The translations under genes and the position numbers were made by a program. This document shows, one piece after another, positions 10,235 to 20,229 of a stretch of 32,286 nt of DNA. The stretch's first letter is position 1; each line of letters opens with the position of its first letter. Source of the stretch: Sperchopsis tessellata (lineage: Eukaryota; Arthropoda; Insecta; Coleoptera; Hydrophilidae); the NCBI GenBank assembly GCA_033557685.1, contig JAWQRN010000282.1, positions 1 to 32,286 on the forward strand, written 5' to 3'. The notes under the pieces were generated by a model. That model was not told the origin of the DNA and made no database searches. It worked only from the letters and a program-made list of their open reading frames with translations.

Positions 10235-10262
10235 CCGTATTTGCTCGCGTAATTTGCACACT
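10235..10262 (+). repeat. Solo pogo/Tigger-type terminal inverted repeat
   Basis: 'ccgtatttgctcgcgtaatt' preceded by TA closely resembles the terminal repeat of the pogo-like element at 22433-24417 (ccgtatttgccggagtataa) and ends similarly in 'gcacac/gcgcacc'. No matching inverted end was found within the next several kilobases, so it is a solo or truncated end abutting the PLE tail. Confidence 0.5.
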
Positions 10263-10626
10263 ATTTACGTAAAATATGTGGAGGTTTTGAGAAAGGTTTT
10301 TATTCTAGTATGATGGAGGATAAGTAAAAAAAGCTAAAAATTAAAATATTTACTGTAAATAAGAAATATAGTCCGACAAACATTCCGTGGCCGGTGGCGT
10401 TAGATTCAATGGACCAGGTTTATTAATTCCCGTACCCTTGGAAAAACCCTCGGTTGGCATGCTAGCCCTTTCATCAAGAAAGTTTAGGTATAAAATAAGT
10501 TGACCATCTTTTGTACACAGGTAGAAAACTCGATAGTCCAGGAAAACAAACTCATGCCATATGCGGAGTAAAAAATAAAATCAAAAATCATTCTTTAGTG
10601 AAGATGAAATGTGTTATATATATATA
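10263..10626. other. Unassigned stretch between pogo-type end and MITE
   Basis: This may be internal sequence of the truncated pogo-type element or flanking DNA. No coding motif was recognised. A 67-codon frame from 10511 runs into the MITE and is judged to be chance. Confidence 0.4.
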
Positions 10627-11042
10627 CAGTGACGACAAAATGTACGGAATAAAATCCAATATAAGCGCAATAAATATTTTTTTGTGCTTGAATGGATCGA
10701 GTAATTTTACTTAAAAGGTACACGTGTAGAATCCAGTTTTTCGGAAAATTATTGCGGAACTTATCACATCTTCAACAATTGTTTTAAATTTCAATTCTAT
10801 TTTTGTCTGTTTAATAGAGATTTTTATTATCTATTCAATAGTTATAAAAAGTTGTATGTTACGTACAATAAAGTTAATAATTTCAAAAACAAAAAAAAAT
10901 AACAGCAATTTAAAAAAAGAATCGATGGTCATAAGATCGCCAAAAATTGTCTAAAAAAACTGGAAAATCACACTAAGATGTACCCTTTGAGTTAAATTAG
11001 TATATCCATTCAAGTATTATTTGCAGAAAAATAAACTCACTG
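10627..11042. mobile_element. MITE with long terminal inverted repeats and TA target duplication
   Basis: The element starts CAGTGACGAC (10627) and ends GTTTACTCACTG-like ('aaactcactg', 11042). Each end is flanked by TA (10625-10626 and 11043-11044), the target duplication of the Tc1/mariner superfamily. The arms pair over roughly 150-190 bases with divergence: 'gcttgaatggat...ccagttttt' at 10688-10740 faces its reverse complement at 10955-11015. Further inward the arms continue as T/A-rich pairing around an unpaired centre near 10850. It has no coding capacity and would have depended on a transposase supplied elsewhere. The CAGTG start is Tc1-like. A diverged partial copy lies at 8225-8425. 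Confidence 0.8.
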
Positions 11043-12540
11043 TATATGTATTAATGGAAATTCGCATTTAGGGCTGAGTTTGCAGATGCTGCACTATTAA
11101 TCTGAAAATAAATTTAACACCGCTTGGAGGCTGGTGTGAAATTGGAATATATGAAAATTTATTTCGTTCCCAGTTATAAGAATATTGAACGTTTTAGTTC
11201 TATGATACATCATAACGTAAATGAAAATTAGGAATATCTGCATGAGTTGTCTCAGTAAAGTAAATAATCAGCTCTTATCATTGTTATTATGTAGCTTAGA
11301 GGAATACATGGAAATTTGATATCAGAAAAAAGTTTCTTGTAGATTTTTTTGTAGGTAGTCTAGTGAATTTGGTAATTGTGGCATTTACAAGTATTGTGCA
11401 TGTTACTTTATATGCATAGAGTTTAAAGTTAATTTAGGTGAGGTTTTATTATAGTTCAGTGTGAATATGTAATGCACTTGAGATAAAATTCACCTATTTC
11501 ATTTTAACTGCCAAAACACTTACCGTTTTACCCTGTGAAGTACAAGTACATATACAATGTATTTTCGACTAGTTTAGAATTACATTTTGAATGGTTTATA
11601 TACTTCCTTGTATATACTTCTTATATTTTCACAAACTAGCGTAAGTTACCCGAGAACATAAGTTTAGCCCGAATTCGACTATATGGATGTTTTCCAAGTT
11701 AATGTCAAATAGCGCACAGGTTAACCTAGACATACATACTGTTTTTGCTTGTGATATAACTAATTGTAAGTGTAATCATTGAAACTACCTTTGTACATGT
11801 AATATTTAGTTAAGTTTGTCTATCTTCGCTTCTTAATTGGTTGTTTCCGAATGTAATACTTTTTAACAAGGATGTATTAATATTAAAATAAATTATAATA
11901 ACATATAAATGGTGTATTTATTTCTGCTGATAAAATTCTCATGAATTTAGATTTTGGTTTCAAGTGCGTGATGTGGCTAGTTCTAAATCGAAGGGGGTAG
12001 TTTGATCCAAAATTACTTTGTATTTGATCCTTTTAATATTTTAGCCCTTTACTGTGGATCATAAAACTTTTGGGGACTCGGGTAAAAATTACCTCCCATA
12101 ATCGTAGGCATGGGTGCGATAAAATATATCCAACATATCTTGACGATGATGATCTATGCCGATATTTAATGGTGCTACACTTCTGAAACATGTTAACCCC
12201 TGATTGCACATTATTATTATAACAGTAATTTTAGTCGAATATTTACCAAATCAACTGATATTTGAAAAGTTAGGTGTAAGCAGATATAATTTAGGACATG
12301 CTTTGAGTGTGAGAAAATAGAGTTCTCGTATCCATTTCTGATGATGCGAGCAATTGTTTAGTGCAGTTTTTTCAATGAAAGGCAAAAAAACTCTGTCTTT
12401 TTCTATGTCTTTCACTATTCACGCTATGAATATAGTATATCATTATTAAACAGTCATAGGTATGTGAATTTCATTTATAATGTCAACTGAGATATAATGT
12501 TACAGCTCGTTGTGACACATACTTAATAATTAAGTAGTGG
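11043..12540. other. AT-rich stretch, nothing recognised
   Basis: About 1.5 kb without a recognisable coding motif, RNA gene or repeat pairing. Several 'ggtgagg/ggtatg' donor-like strings occur, but none closes a convincing open exon. Confidence 0.5.
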
Positions 12541-12639
12541 TCACGTATTTTTATTGTACAAGAATGCTAAGTTTGTGAGCTTCAGATCACTTAATATAAA
12601 TACATTATAAATTCCCGCATATATTTGCAACCAACTGTA
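12541..12639. other. Flank of LINE relic
   Basis: The 3' end of an 86-codon minus-strand frame runs through here, but without LINE homology. It is probably flanking DNA read through after truncation of the element. Confidence 0.35.
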
Positions 12640-13490
12640 CCGTCTCTGAAACAGACGAGTAAAAATGAATATAATTAATAGAGATAAATAAATACAGCAT
12701 GTGTAGTCTGTTTGCCAGCAGATAGTAAGGCTTCCTGAATGGATCTGGAGGTTCTGATTGATTTCACCTCTTGTTTTCTGATAAATGTTATCGTCTTTCA
12801 ATCTGCTGACGTCAATTTTGGGTGTAAGTTTTTTAAATTTGGTTCTTAATATTGCTACAACGGGATTGTGATCAGATAAGATGTCTGCTTCCGGATATAT
12901 CTTGGCAGATTTGAACGAATTTTTGAATCTATCCCTGATAAGAATCTAGTCGATTTGATTTCTTACTATGCCATTTGTCCCATCTGCAAGATACTTACAT
13001 ATGTATAGTCTGCATTTTGGCAATTTGAAAAATGTGTTTGCAATACCAAATTCTTCATTCTGACAAAAATCTGTCTGTCGGCTCTCTCATTACGTTCTTC
13101 CAATTCATATTCCCTCACATATTACATGACTGGCCTTTGTCCCACCTTGGCGTTAAGGTCTCCTAGAATAATTGTTATTTCATGGATTTTCGTTTGTCTG
13201 AGAACTGAGGCAAGTTGTTCATTAAACTTCGTCATCGCTCTTGTCTGCATTTAGGGCGTAAACTTGAATAATGTTAATGGGGGTCACGTCTGAGTCCATT
13301 GTTCTTGTACATTTCCCCGTCCCCGGCCATTGAACGTAAATTATGCCGAGAATGATTATTTTCAGTCTTTCCATCTCTAGCACTATATTATCTAGTTTTC
13401 CTGGAGAAAACATGCTTCTAACATTCAATGTTGCGATATTTATAGGTATTCTGGAGGTTCCTCCCTTGCTGACTTTCTTTTATATTACTG
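12640..13490 (-). pseudogene. LINE APE-type endonuclease relic
   Basis: The minus strand from about 13440 reads LNVRSMFSPGKLDNIVLEME then RLKIIILGIIYVQWPGTGKC. This is the N-terminus of the APE endonuclease of insect LINEs ('LNVRTM...GKLD....EM..L.IDILGI.E.RW.G.G'). The catalytic Glu of 'SEVRW' is replaced (IYVQW). After a deletion INIIQVYALNADKSDDEV follows, then ILGDLNAKVG (the conserved GDxN block) near 13150. Further on there are frameshifted remnants of the 'NQID.IL' region. Last come the equivalent of 'SDHNPVVA' (about 12860) and LKDDNIYQKTRGEINQNLQI. The RT domain is absent from this side. At least four frame changes and several stops show it is dead. The order EN start, GDxN, SDH is correct for one decayed insertion. 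Confidence 0.8.
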
Positions 13491-13544
13491 AAATTTAAAA
13501 AGGTATCTAATTACATATCTTTATATGGAAAGCAAGCAATCTAT

Positions 13545-13735
13545 ATCAGAATACTGTGTTTAAAGAATTTCTAGAATTGAAAGAAAGTTGTCCATAAATA
13601 TATCCGCGAAAAGAGAACTTAATGGGGATCCCATCAGTAGATCTTCTTTTTCCCTGTATATTCTATTGTTAATTTTGAAGTAGTTTTGGTCTGTATAAAC
13701 TTTTAAGAGATCCAAAATTTCATATTTTTTCCCGG
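13545..13735 (-). pseudogene. Penelope-like reverse transcriptase fragment
   Basis: The minus strand reads YEILDLLKVYTDQNYFKINN, then RIYREKEDLLMGSPLSSLFA, then DIFMDNFLSILEIL and a stop. 'F..NN..Y....G..MGSPLSP..A.IFM' is the RT motif B region of Penelope-like elements, with the usual Gly before MGSP changed here and SPLSP now SPLSS. Only this short block survives. The catalytic YVDD block that should follow is not recognisable. It lies directly upstream, on the same strand, of the LINE endonuclease relic. It is a different region of PLE from the copies at 8.6-10.2 kb, so relatedness among them cannot be judged. Confidence 0.75.
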
Positions 13736-14589
13736 GGGTATGTTATTTTTTATTTTCGGTTTTTTTTCAACTAGATAAATACAGTTATAGACATTTATTT
13801 ATTTACCATTGATGAGAATCTGCTGATATTTTGTTTAGGTAGTTGAGTTAAAACAAAAGCTATCTCGTGTTCCCCGCAAACAAAATACGAAAAAAATAAA
13901 TAACACAAAAAGTGTCTTAAAAATGTTAAAAAATCTAAAATATAAATATGAGCTAATACATTTTTTTTTTTAAATATCTCAAACTTTATCGAAGTTAAAG
14001 GAAATATAATCTGATATTTGGCATTGCCTTAAAATTGTGAAAAACTTTAACATGTTGATAGTAAGAGTAAGATATCGACGTTTTAGCAGCCTGTATATGC
14101 ATGCCGGTTCAGTCTCTGTCTTTCAGTAGATTTACTTATTTTTGTAATTCGCCCCATTTTGCTTTTTAATATGAAGATAAAATGGCGAGAGACAGGGCTA
14201 CAATTTGTGTTATACGAAAGCTACCTATTATACACACACACATACCATTATTTAGAAGGGCTGTTCTTTGTTTTGGACCATTATACCCTGGTGCATATGA
14301 AAAACTACATTAGAACATGATTTAAAAATTATCTATAATTTATTACGTAATACGCTGAGAATATGATACTATTTTTAATTTATTTAACAGAGTCTATGTG
14401 CTCATCTACGAAAAGTAACTTTAAAATATTCAAATTATCTGCGATGAGATGTCTGAGAAAATATTGCGCTAGTAACACAAAAACACCAGGGAATTTCTTC
14501 TACCCGAAGGTGATTAATCTTTGCCAATGGGACTGGTAGAACTCTATTATTTAAACGTTCCAAGACAGACACCTGGCTTCAATGAAGTG
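13736..14589. other. AT-rich stretch, nothing recognised
   Basis: No coding motif or repeat structure was recognised. A short (CA)n-like run occurs near 14233-14246. Confidence 0.5.
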
Positions 14590-14760
14590 GCGTCAGAATG
14601 AAGGTAGTTAAGAAAATAATATTTTGAAGGAAATATTAAATTCCCTGGAAAATCATTTTATAATAACGTCGTTTGCAGGGAAGGGACATTCAATTTCCAT
14701 GGATGACGAGGGTAGCATAAATATCGATTTTTAACCGGGTAAATCCTTTTCGGCCGCCCT
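14590..14760 (+). repeat. Dispersed repeat family A, copy 1
   Basis: It matches 19450-19620 in the same orientation at roughly 70 percent by eye. Shared strings include 'atgaaggtagt.a', 'ataacgtc....aggaaagggacatt.aattt', 'ggatgacgagg.tatcataaa.atc' and a terminal 'ccttttcgg.cg.cc'. It has no coding frame. It may be the terminal or untranslated part of an unidentified transposon. Confidence 0.65.
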
Positions 14761-15333
14761 TCATTCTTATTCTTTTTGTGATTGGCATGGAATCTCTAAT
14801 ATTCTTCCTGTGACTTGAATTTAACACGTACATTTAAAGTTATGAATTAGAAATAAAGTGATAGTTACCGTTATTGGCATACATGGTTGTTTCCTTGTAC
14901 TACTTGAGTTCTTCCTTCATTTATTTTTAATGTAATGTAACACCTTCAGAAAAAATGTTCCAATTTGGCAGTAGAAAAGTTAATCGTGCCTCCTAGGTAA
15001 TGGTTTTATGTCCATGCGTTGTTGGCATTCGTAAGGAAAGTAAATTGTATTATTATGTAAAGTGGCTGTGGTTATAGTCCACATTATAATAATATTGCAT
15101 CCCTTTTAGAGTATAATCCATTATTATTTTAGGTTTCACATCTCAGGAGATATTCTATATAACGTTGAAAATAATCATATTATTTCAATATATTTCATGT
15201 GGTGTCATCAAGGCAGGGAGCCTAAAAATGTCTACCCTTTGAACATTTCATCTTGTAAGTTATAGGAAGTTAATTCTCGATATTTATTCTTTGATATCGA
15301 GGTGTTGGCTGAAATAGTATTATAATATTTTTT
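14761..15333. other. AT-rich stretch, nothing recognised
   Basis: No coding motif was recognised between repeat family A and the LTR candidate. Confidence 0.5.
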
Positions 15334-15671
15334 TGTGGATTCACAAATAACAATTCGACAATTTTAAAGTGTATTTATTTTAAAGTGAGTAGTTCGGACA
15401 CAACAATAAAGTACAATATTTATAGGGGTATATTAGCAGGTATTTTCCTTGCCCGAACACATGCGTCATAATGTCAGTATAGCTTTGTCCAAGAATTCAC
15501 TCGTATACTTCCTAGTCTTCCTTATCGAGCCCTTATATCTGCAATCCTTGCTCGAAACATTGAGAGCGGTCTGGACGATTCCGTGCGGTCTTCGATCCGA
15601 GGAACATCTCGTCTATCTCATTTTAAGGCGAATTCTCAGTGGCGTAGAGACGCAGTAGTAGTATAGTAACA
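15334..15671 (-). repeat. Probable 3' LTR of the gypsy-like element
   Basis: Read on the minus strand, the segment starts TGTTACTATACTACTACTG, a typical insect gypsy LTR start, just after a purine-rich 'aaatagaaggtaa' that could be the polypurine tract. It ends ...GTGAATCCACA, giving TG...CA termini. Inside are TATA-like boxes (TATAAG near 15535; TATAAAT at 15418-15424) followed by an AATAAA (15374-15379), the expected order for U3-R-U5. It lies downstream of the integrase relic on the same strand, where a 3' LTR should be. No second LTR was found, so the boundaries rest on motifs only. Confidence 0.5.
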
Positions 15672-16364
15672 TTACCTTCTATTTAATTATGTTCATCTCG
15701 AACAGAAGCACCTGCAGACTCATGTTTGAAAAGACAATACAGCCTCAAGCATCCTGATGATTGGCTTTCCCAGAAACAAGGCATTTCTTTTCGTCTTTTT
15801 TTGACTGGCGGCGTTGGCTACAAGTTAACTGTTGGCAACGTCGTTGCTTCCAAATTTGACAGACTTCTTCGGTTCCTCTCGCCAATGGTTCGTGTCGATA
15901 GTCACAGGCCCATTCTTTTATACAGGTTGAGTAAAGTAGAAATAATAGTCGGCATTTCTCCTGGTACGAGGTTTTTTCAATGGTAAGTCATACATCGCAA
16001 TCTTTACGTCGGAATCCTTGCAGATAAATGTTATCATATTTCGTATCACTTTTCAACTTATGGTTGAGTTCATATCCAAGTCTTGGAATGTCTAATTATT
16101 TTCAACCGTACTATTAGGTAGTCACATACAAAGTACGAAGACAGCACCACATAACCGGTAGGTTGGCCGCAGCTGAGACTTCCTCTTCATGACCAGATAA
16201 TAAATCTGTATTCGATTTGGCTATGTAGTTCATCAAGTCCTTGAAATTTCGTGCGAAACTTATTGGCAATATCCCCGGACATCTTCAGATTAGCTACCAC
16301 ACAGTGTGACATTGACCATTCTTAATTGGCACCAAAAAGGTCTCCTTTTTGCAATGTCACCTCC
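15672..16364 (-). other. Probable decayed 3' region between integrase and LTR
   Basis: This stretch is GC-richer than the surroundings, consistent with retroelement origin. Plus-strand open frames here (15726-15986) have no recognisable domain. Minus-strand frames are broken. It may be the decayed end of pol, a further reading frame or untranslated region; I cannot tell which. Confidence 0.35.
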
Positions 16365-17330
16365 TTAAAATGCAGCTGATGGCCTTCCTGAATCTGCAGG
16401 AATTACTCGAACTTTCTTGATTACATATATTATATTATTAGTTGTCCTCACTACTTCATATGGCCCCTCCCAGGATAATAGCAGCTTGGGGCATATACCT
16501 TCCTGGCGTTGTGTATTATACAGCCAGACAAGATCTCCTTCCTTGAATCCTCCAGCATCAGCGTGTGCATTGTATCTCTCCTTCATTCTATCACTTGAAA
16601 ACTGGATGTTGAGTCGGACAAGATTGTGATCATCTTCCTTTTTAGGTTGTCGACCTAATTATCACCTGTTTTCAAGTCTTCAGGTAATATCATTTCTCTT
16701 CCGAAAATGATTTTGGCTGGGGATTGCTCAGACGTTTCATTAACAGCTGAGCGGTAGGCCATCAAAAATAGATGGAAATATTGGTCCCAATTTCTTTGAT
16801 GTCCGGAAACAACTTTGTATTTGTATCTGCCCATGATTCGATTCATTCACTCCACCATTCCATCAGACTGAGGTTGTAAAAGCGTTGTTCTCGTCTCCTT
16901 ATCTCATGTAGCTAGCATGTCTCTTGGAACAATGCCAATTTAATGTTTCGGACTTCATGTCCGAGATATTTAACTTTTTCCTTGAATAGGTGGCACCTCT
17001 TCGGGCTGAGTGTTAAATGGGCATTTCGATTCAAGGTTTTATTCCTGATCAGAATAGAGTTCCAAACCACCTCAAATCTACTGAAAAACTCTTTAACCAA
17101 TCAGAAAACTGACAAGTCAGTCCTGTTCTTGTCTACCAGCTACATGACCTCCCTACAACTTTTGAAGCTTACATCGTTCTCCAATCTTAACTTTTTGACT
17201 TTCATGGATAAAGCTTTGCATATGTTCTCATTGCCTGCCTTTGCCAGTCTGTCCGCTCTATCGATGCCCTTGGGCATATACGAACCTTTAGAGTCGGAAC
17301 TAGAAATTACAACTGCCGGGGTAAAATGAA
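16365..17330 (-). pseudogene. Ty3/gypsy pol relic (RT thumb fused to integrase)
   Basis: Minus-strand blocks, from high to low coordinate, begin with LTLSPKRCHLFKEKVKYLGH (about 16970-17030), the end of gypsy RT ('LKLSPKKCHLFQ..V.YLGH'). TTLLQPQSDGMVE follows near 16860-16890, the integrase catalytic-core end whose Glu is the third residue of its DDE triad. Next is HQRNWDQYFHLFLMAYRSAV, then SPAKIIFGREMILPEDL. Last comes KERYNAHADAGGFKEGDLVW with LLLSWEGPYEVV, the integrase C-terminal region. RNase H and most of integrase between RT and QSDG are deleted. Upstream, 17130-17300 reads DRADRLAKAGNE and may be a displaced piece. Stops and frameshifts show it is inactive. It is a decayed insect retroelement copy. 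Confidence 0.85.
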
Positions 17331-18029
17331 CAATATTCGTCCTGTAGTAAGAAAGAAATATTTCTGTTGAGATATGTAAACTGTGGGATTTTAATATTAA
17401 TTTAAAAGGAACATATTCTTACGTGTGAAAAATAATATAATATATAATAAAAACATCACAATAGCAGTATGTGAGTTTTTTGTAGTTATAATACTAAGTT
17501 TCATTCATCTAGATTATATATTAATTCCTATACACAACTAAAAAAAATAAATTTCTTCATTTAAAGTTGTAATTTGTAAATTTATATCTTTACATAATTC
17601 GTTTTCAGTCGAAAAATTCCAAAATTTGATAATCCTTTGGTCTAGTGATGATCTTAAATATTTTTCTATAAACGTCACTTACTAAAACTTCTTTAATTTC
17701 TAAAATAAATACTGACTTTACAATTAGGAATTATCAAAGTGTATAATAATACTATTCAATTTGGGAAGTAATGATATTGCATGTTTTTTTAAACTCAAAA
17801 TTAAAAAAGAAATTTCAACTTTATGTAAACCATTACCATACTTTAAAGATACATTTACTGCCGCATTTCCACTAAAATATGTAGACATTTACATAGCTAT
17901 CTTTTTATATGAGGCAAGTGCTTCGAATGCCGCACCCTAATCATGTCTTACCAGAAACGTTAATGGTACCTCACGTTGTAATAAAAGCGCTAGAGTCTTT
18001 GGTAGAGTACTTTTGCTTGTATGGATGTT
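17331..18029. other. AT-rich stretch, nothing recognised
   Basis: A second LTR was looked for here (5' side of the gypsy relic) and not found. No other feature was recognised. Confidence 0.5.
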
Positions 18030-18817
18030 TTACACTACCTCTAAGGTATTCAGCGTGGAGCGGCTGAAACACTGTGAATTATGTCTTTGGTTTGCAAGCA
18101 ATAAACTATTTCTGAATCCTTCGAAAACAAAGTAGTATCGTTTACACGCTGTACAGAATAGAGATATTGCAGATGTGATTGCCATTGTCGATGGTACCAC
18201 GGTTGAGCAGGATCACTGTGTAAAATTTTTGAGGTTTCAGGTTAACAAACACCTGAACTGTATCCAGATAATAAAACTATGAATTCCATTTATTTTCAGA
18301 TAAGAGCCTTTAAGGTTGTGGTTAGACTTTCGTATATAATTATTCATTACAGCCAAGTACAATCTAGGCTTTCATATGGGAGTCTTCGTTTCTTTCGGAT
18401 GATGTTTTTAGGTGTCAGAAGTGTGTCGTTAGATGCATTGCGGCTATTGCGTGCACTTAGTCGTGTAGACCGTACTTTTTACATTACCTGGCATTTACAT
18501 TTTGGAATTATTGATTTTTGTTTCCAAGAACAACGACAATTTTCGGGGAAATAATGCCTTCTACTCTTATGGTACCAGGAATCGTAATGATTATAGGTTG
18601 TCTGCAAATAGATTGGATATTACTAGAAGATCTCCTACTACTGTGGGTTTGAGGCTGTTAAATTTATTGCCTCAGCATTTCAAGAAAATCTTGAGGGAAC
18701 AGTGTGTCCTGTTGATTTATATAGTCTTTTCTTGTAATTCATGTTTGATTATGTATTTATTGAATTGTTTTACTGGTGAATTGTACTATTGTATTTTTTG
18801 TTGGACTAATTAATATA
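18030..18817 (+). pseudogene. LINE relic, RT C-terminal region (jockey/CR1-like)
   Basis: The plus strand reads CLWFASNKLFLNPSKTK, then IVDGTTVEQDHCVKFL, matching 'W...NKL.LN..KTK' and '...V..VKFLG' after the RT active site of jockey/CR1-type LINEs. Then come HYSQVQSRLSYGSL ('.HS.L.YG...WG') and a frameshifted patch. The last conserved block reads SYGTRNRNDYRLSANRLDIT then GLRLLNLLPQHFKKI ('Y.TR...........T......G...FN.LP..'). The active-site block and everything upstream are missing, so this is a 5'-truncated insertion. The more complete LINE at 26379-28745 shows the same block order and is plausibly the same family. A TTA-rich tail follows directly. Confidence 0.75.
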
Positions 18818-18834
18818 TTATTATTATTATTATA
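18818..18834 (+). repeat. (TTA)n tail of LINE
   Basis: A short 'attattattattatta' run ends the LINE relic. It fits the simple-repeat 3' tails of CR1/jockey-like elements and supports the 3' boundary. Confidence 0.6.
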
Positions 18835-19449
18835 CTGAAACATTATCCAACCATACGGTAGCCGCATATCGTAAGAACATTGACGAAAATTTGAATTCTG
18901 AGCAAAAAAAATCCATGCCACTGCGTATCAAAATTGTTCACAAAGCTTAACTATAAACGCTATAATAAGTAAAGGAAATATAATTTATGTAGAATTAAAT
19001 AAAATCAGCATTATATTAAACCATTCAACCATTAAATATAACAGATTCATTTATTATAATATAGAAGAACCGAGAAAGATATTACATTTAACACATGTAA
19101 TATGTGTACAATATGGCGAGTTGGGCACCTATCTTTTATGGATAACTATCTTCTACAAAACTTCTTTATACTTTCTAGCCATAGACTGCTTGTTGGTTAT
19201 CCTCAATGATTAACAGAATAACTTTGATACTGTAAACATGAACCATCCGCTTTTGTGTGGACTTTTTCGTTTTGTTATCGAGAAATGCCACCCTACTAAG
19301 TGCCTTCACATCAACTCGCACATTAGACTGGCAGAATGAGGAAAAGTCTTCATGAAAGGCTTCCATCAATACAAATTACGACTAATTTGTGAAAGTAGCT
19401 CAATCCCAGAGAGCAAATTAGGCACACTTACCAGCTACATTTAGTTAAG
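18835..19449. other. AT-rich stretch, nothing recognised
   Basis: A 64-codon minus-strand frame (19175-19369) has no recognisable domain. Nothing else was seen. Confidence 0.45.
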
Positions 19450-19620
19450 AGGCGATGTTATGAAGGTAGTGAGAAAAACGAATTAATTAAAGAAAATGTT
19501 AAGCCTTTAGCAAAATATCTCTGCTATAACGTCTACAGGTAAGGGACATTAAATTTCGTTGGATGACGAGGATATCATAAACATCACTTTAAAACTGGTA
19601 TAACCCTTTTGGGTCGTCCC
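19450..19620 (+). repeat. Dispersed repeat family A, copy 2
   Basis: This is the direct repeat of 14590-14760. The conserved core is 'taagggacattaaatttc' and 'ggatgacgaggatatcataa'. No coding capacity was seen. Confidence 0.65.
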
Positions 19621-19867
19621 AATCTTCGTAATTCTGCAAGATATTTTGTAATATATTCTAGACGTGAAAGGATTTTTCCGTATATTTCCGAGTTCGTTGA
19701 AGTTCCAGCTGGATGCGTGATGAAGTGGTTAAATAATGGACCCTTCATTATTCAAGATAATATGGACACCTGAGTATAGAATGTTGTGCAAAGAATTATA
19801 GAGCCGAGAAAATATAATTTGTTTTAGCATCAATAAATTACGAAGGAAAGAGACTAATCCATACAAG
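19621..19867. other. Unassigned spacer
   Basis: Nothing was recognised between the two dispersed repeat copies. Confidence 0.4.
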
Positions 19868-19990
19868 TTATTTACTTCCAATATTTACTGAACGCACGTA
19901 ATGAAATTCAATATATTCCCTACATGTCACTAGAAAATGTACACAGTTCTGCGGGTTTTCCGGACATTTTATGTTTATGTTTGCTTCAAC
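19868..19990 (+). repeat. Dispersed repeat family B, copy 1
   Basis: It matches 25965-26085 in the same orientation: 'taatg.aatt.aat.tattc.ctacat.tcactag.aaat.tacacagttctgc' followed by 'gtttgcttc..cga.cttattt'. It is about 120 bp and non-coding. The element of origin is unknown. Confidence 0.6.
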
Positions 19991-20229
19991 GATCTTATTT
20001 ACAGGATATTTGTACTACACACTAGAAAGTGCCAGAAGCTTAGTGATTGAAGTATGAAGTCATTAGATATATCGGTTAACAGTGACGGGTGACTTATCTA
20101 AAATTAATTTGACGACATGCTTAAATTTTGCTTGAAATTAATATTCCATATTTTTTTAAACGTTACACTTAACTAGACGATAGCTTGAATAGGACGTTAA
20201 AATATTTCTCAGAAAGTACGGAACATTCA
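19991..20229. other. Unassigned spacer
   Basis: Nothing was recognised between repeat family B and the 3' tail of the long PLE copy. Confidence 0.4.

Noticed and set aside
15726..15986. 86-codon plus-strand frame
   Set aside because: It lies antisense within the gypsy 3' region and has no domain.
16943..17329. 128-codon plus-strand frame
   Set aside because: It is the antisense shadow of the gypsy pol relic, whose motifs are on the minus strand.
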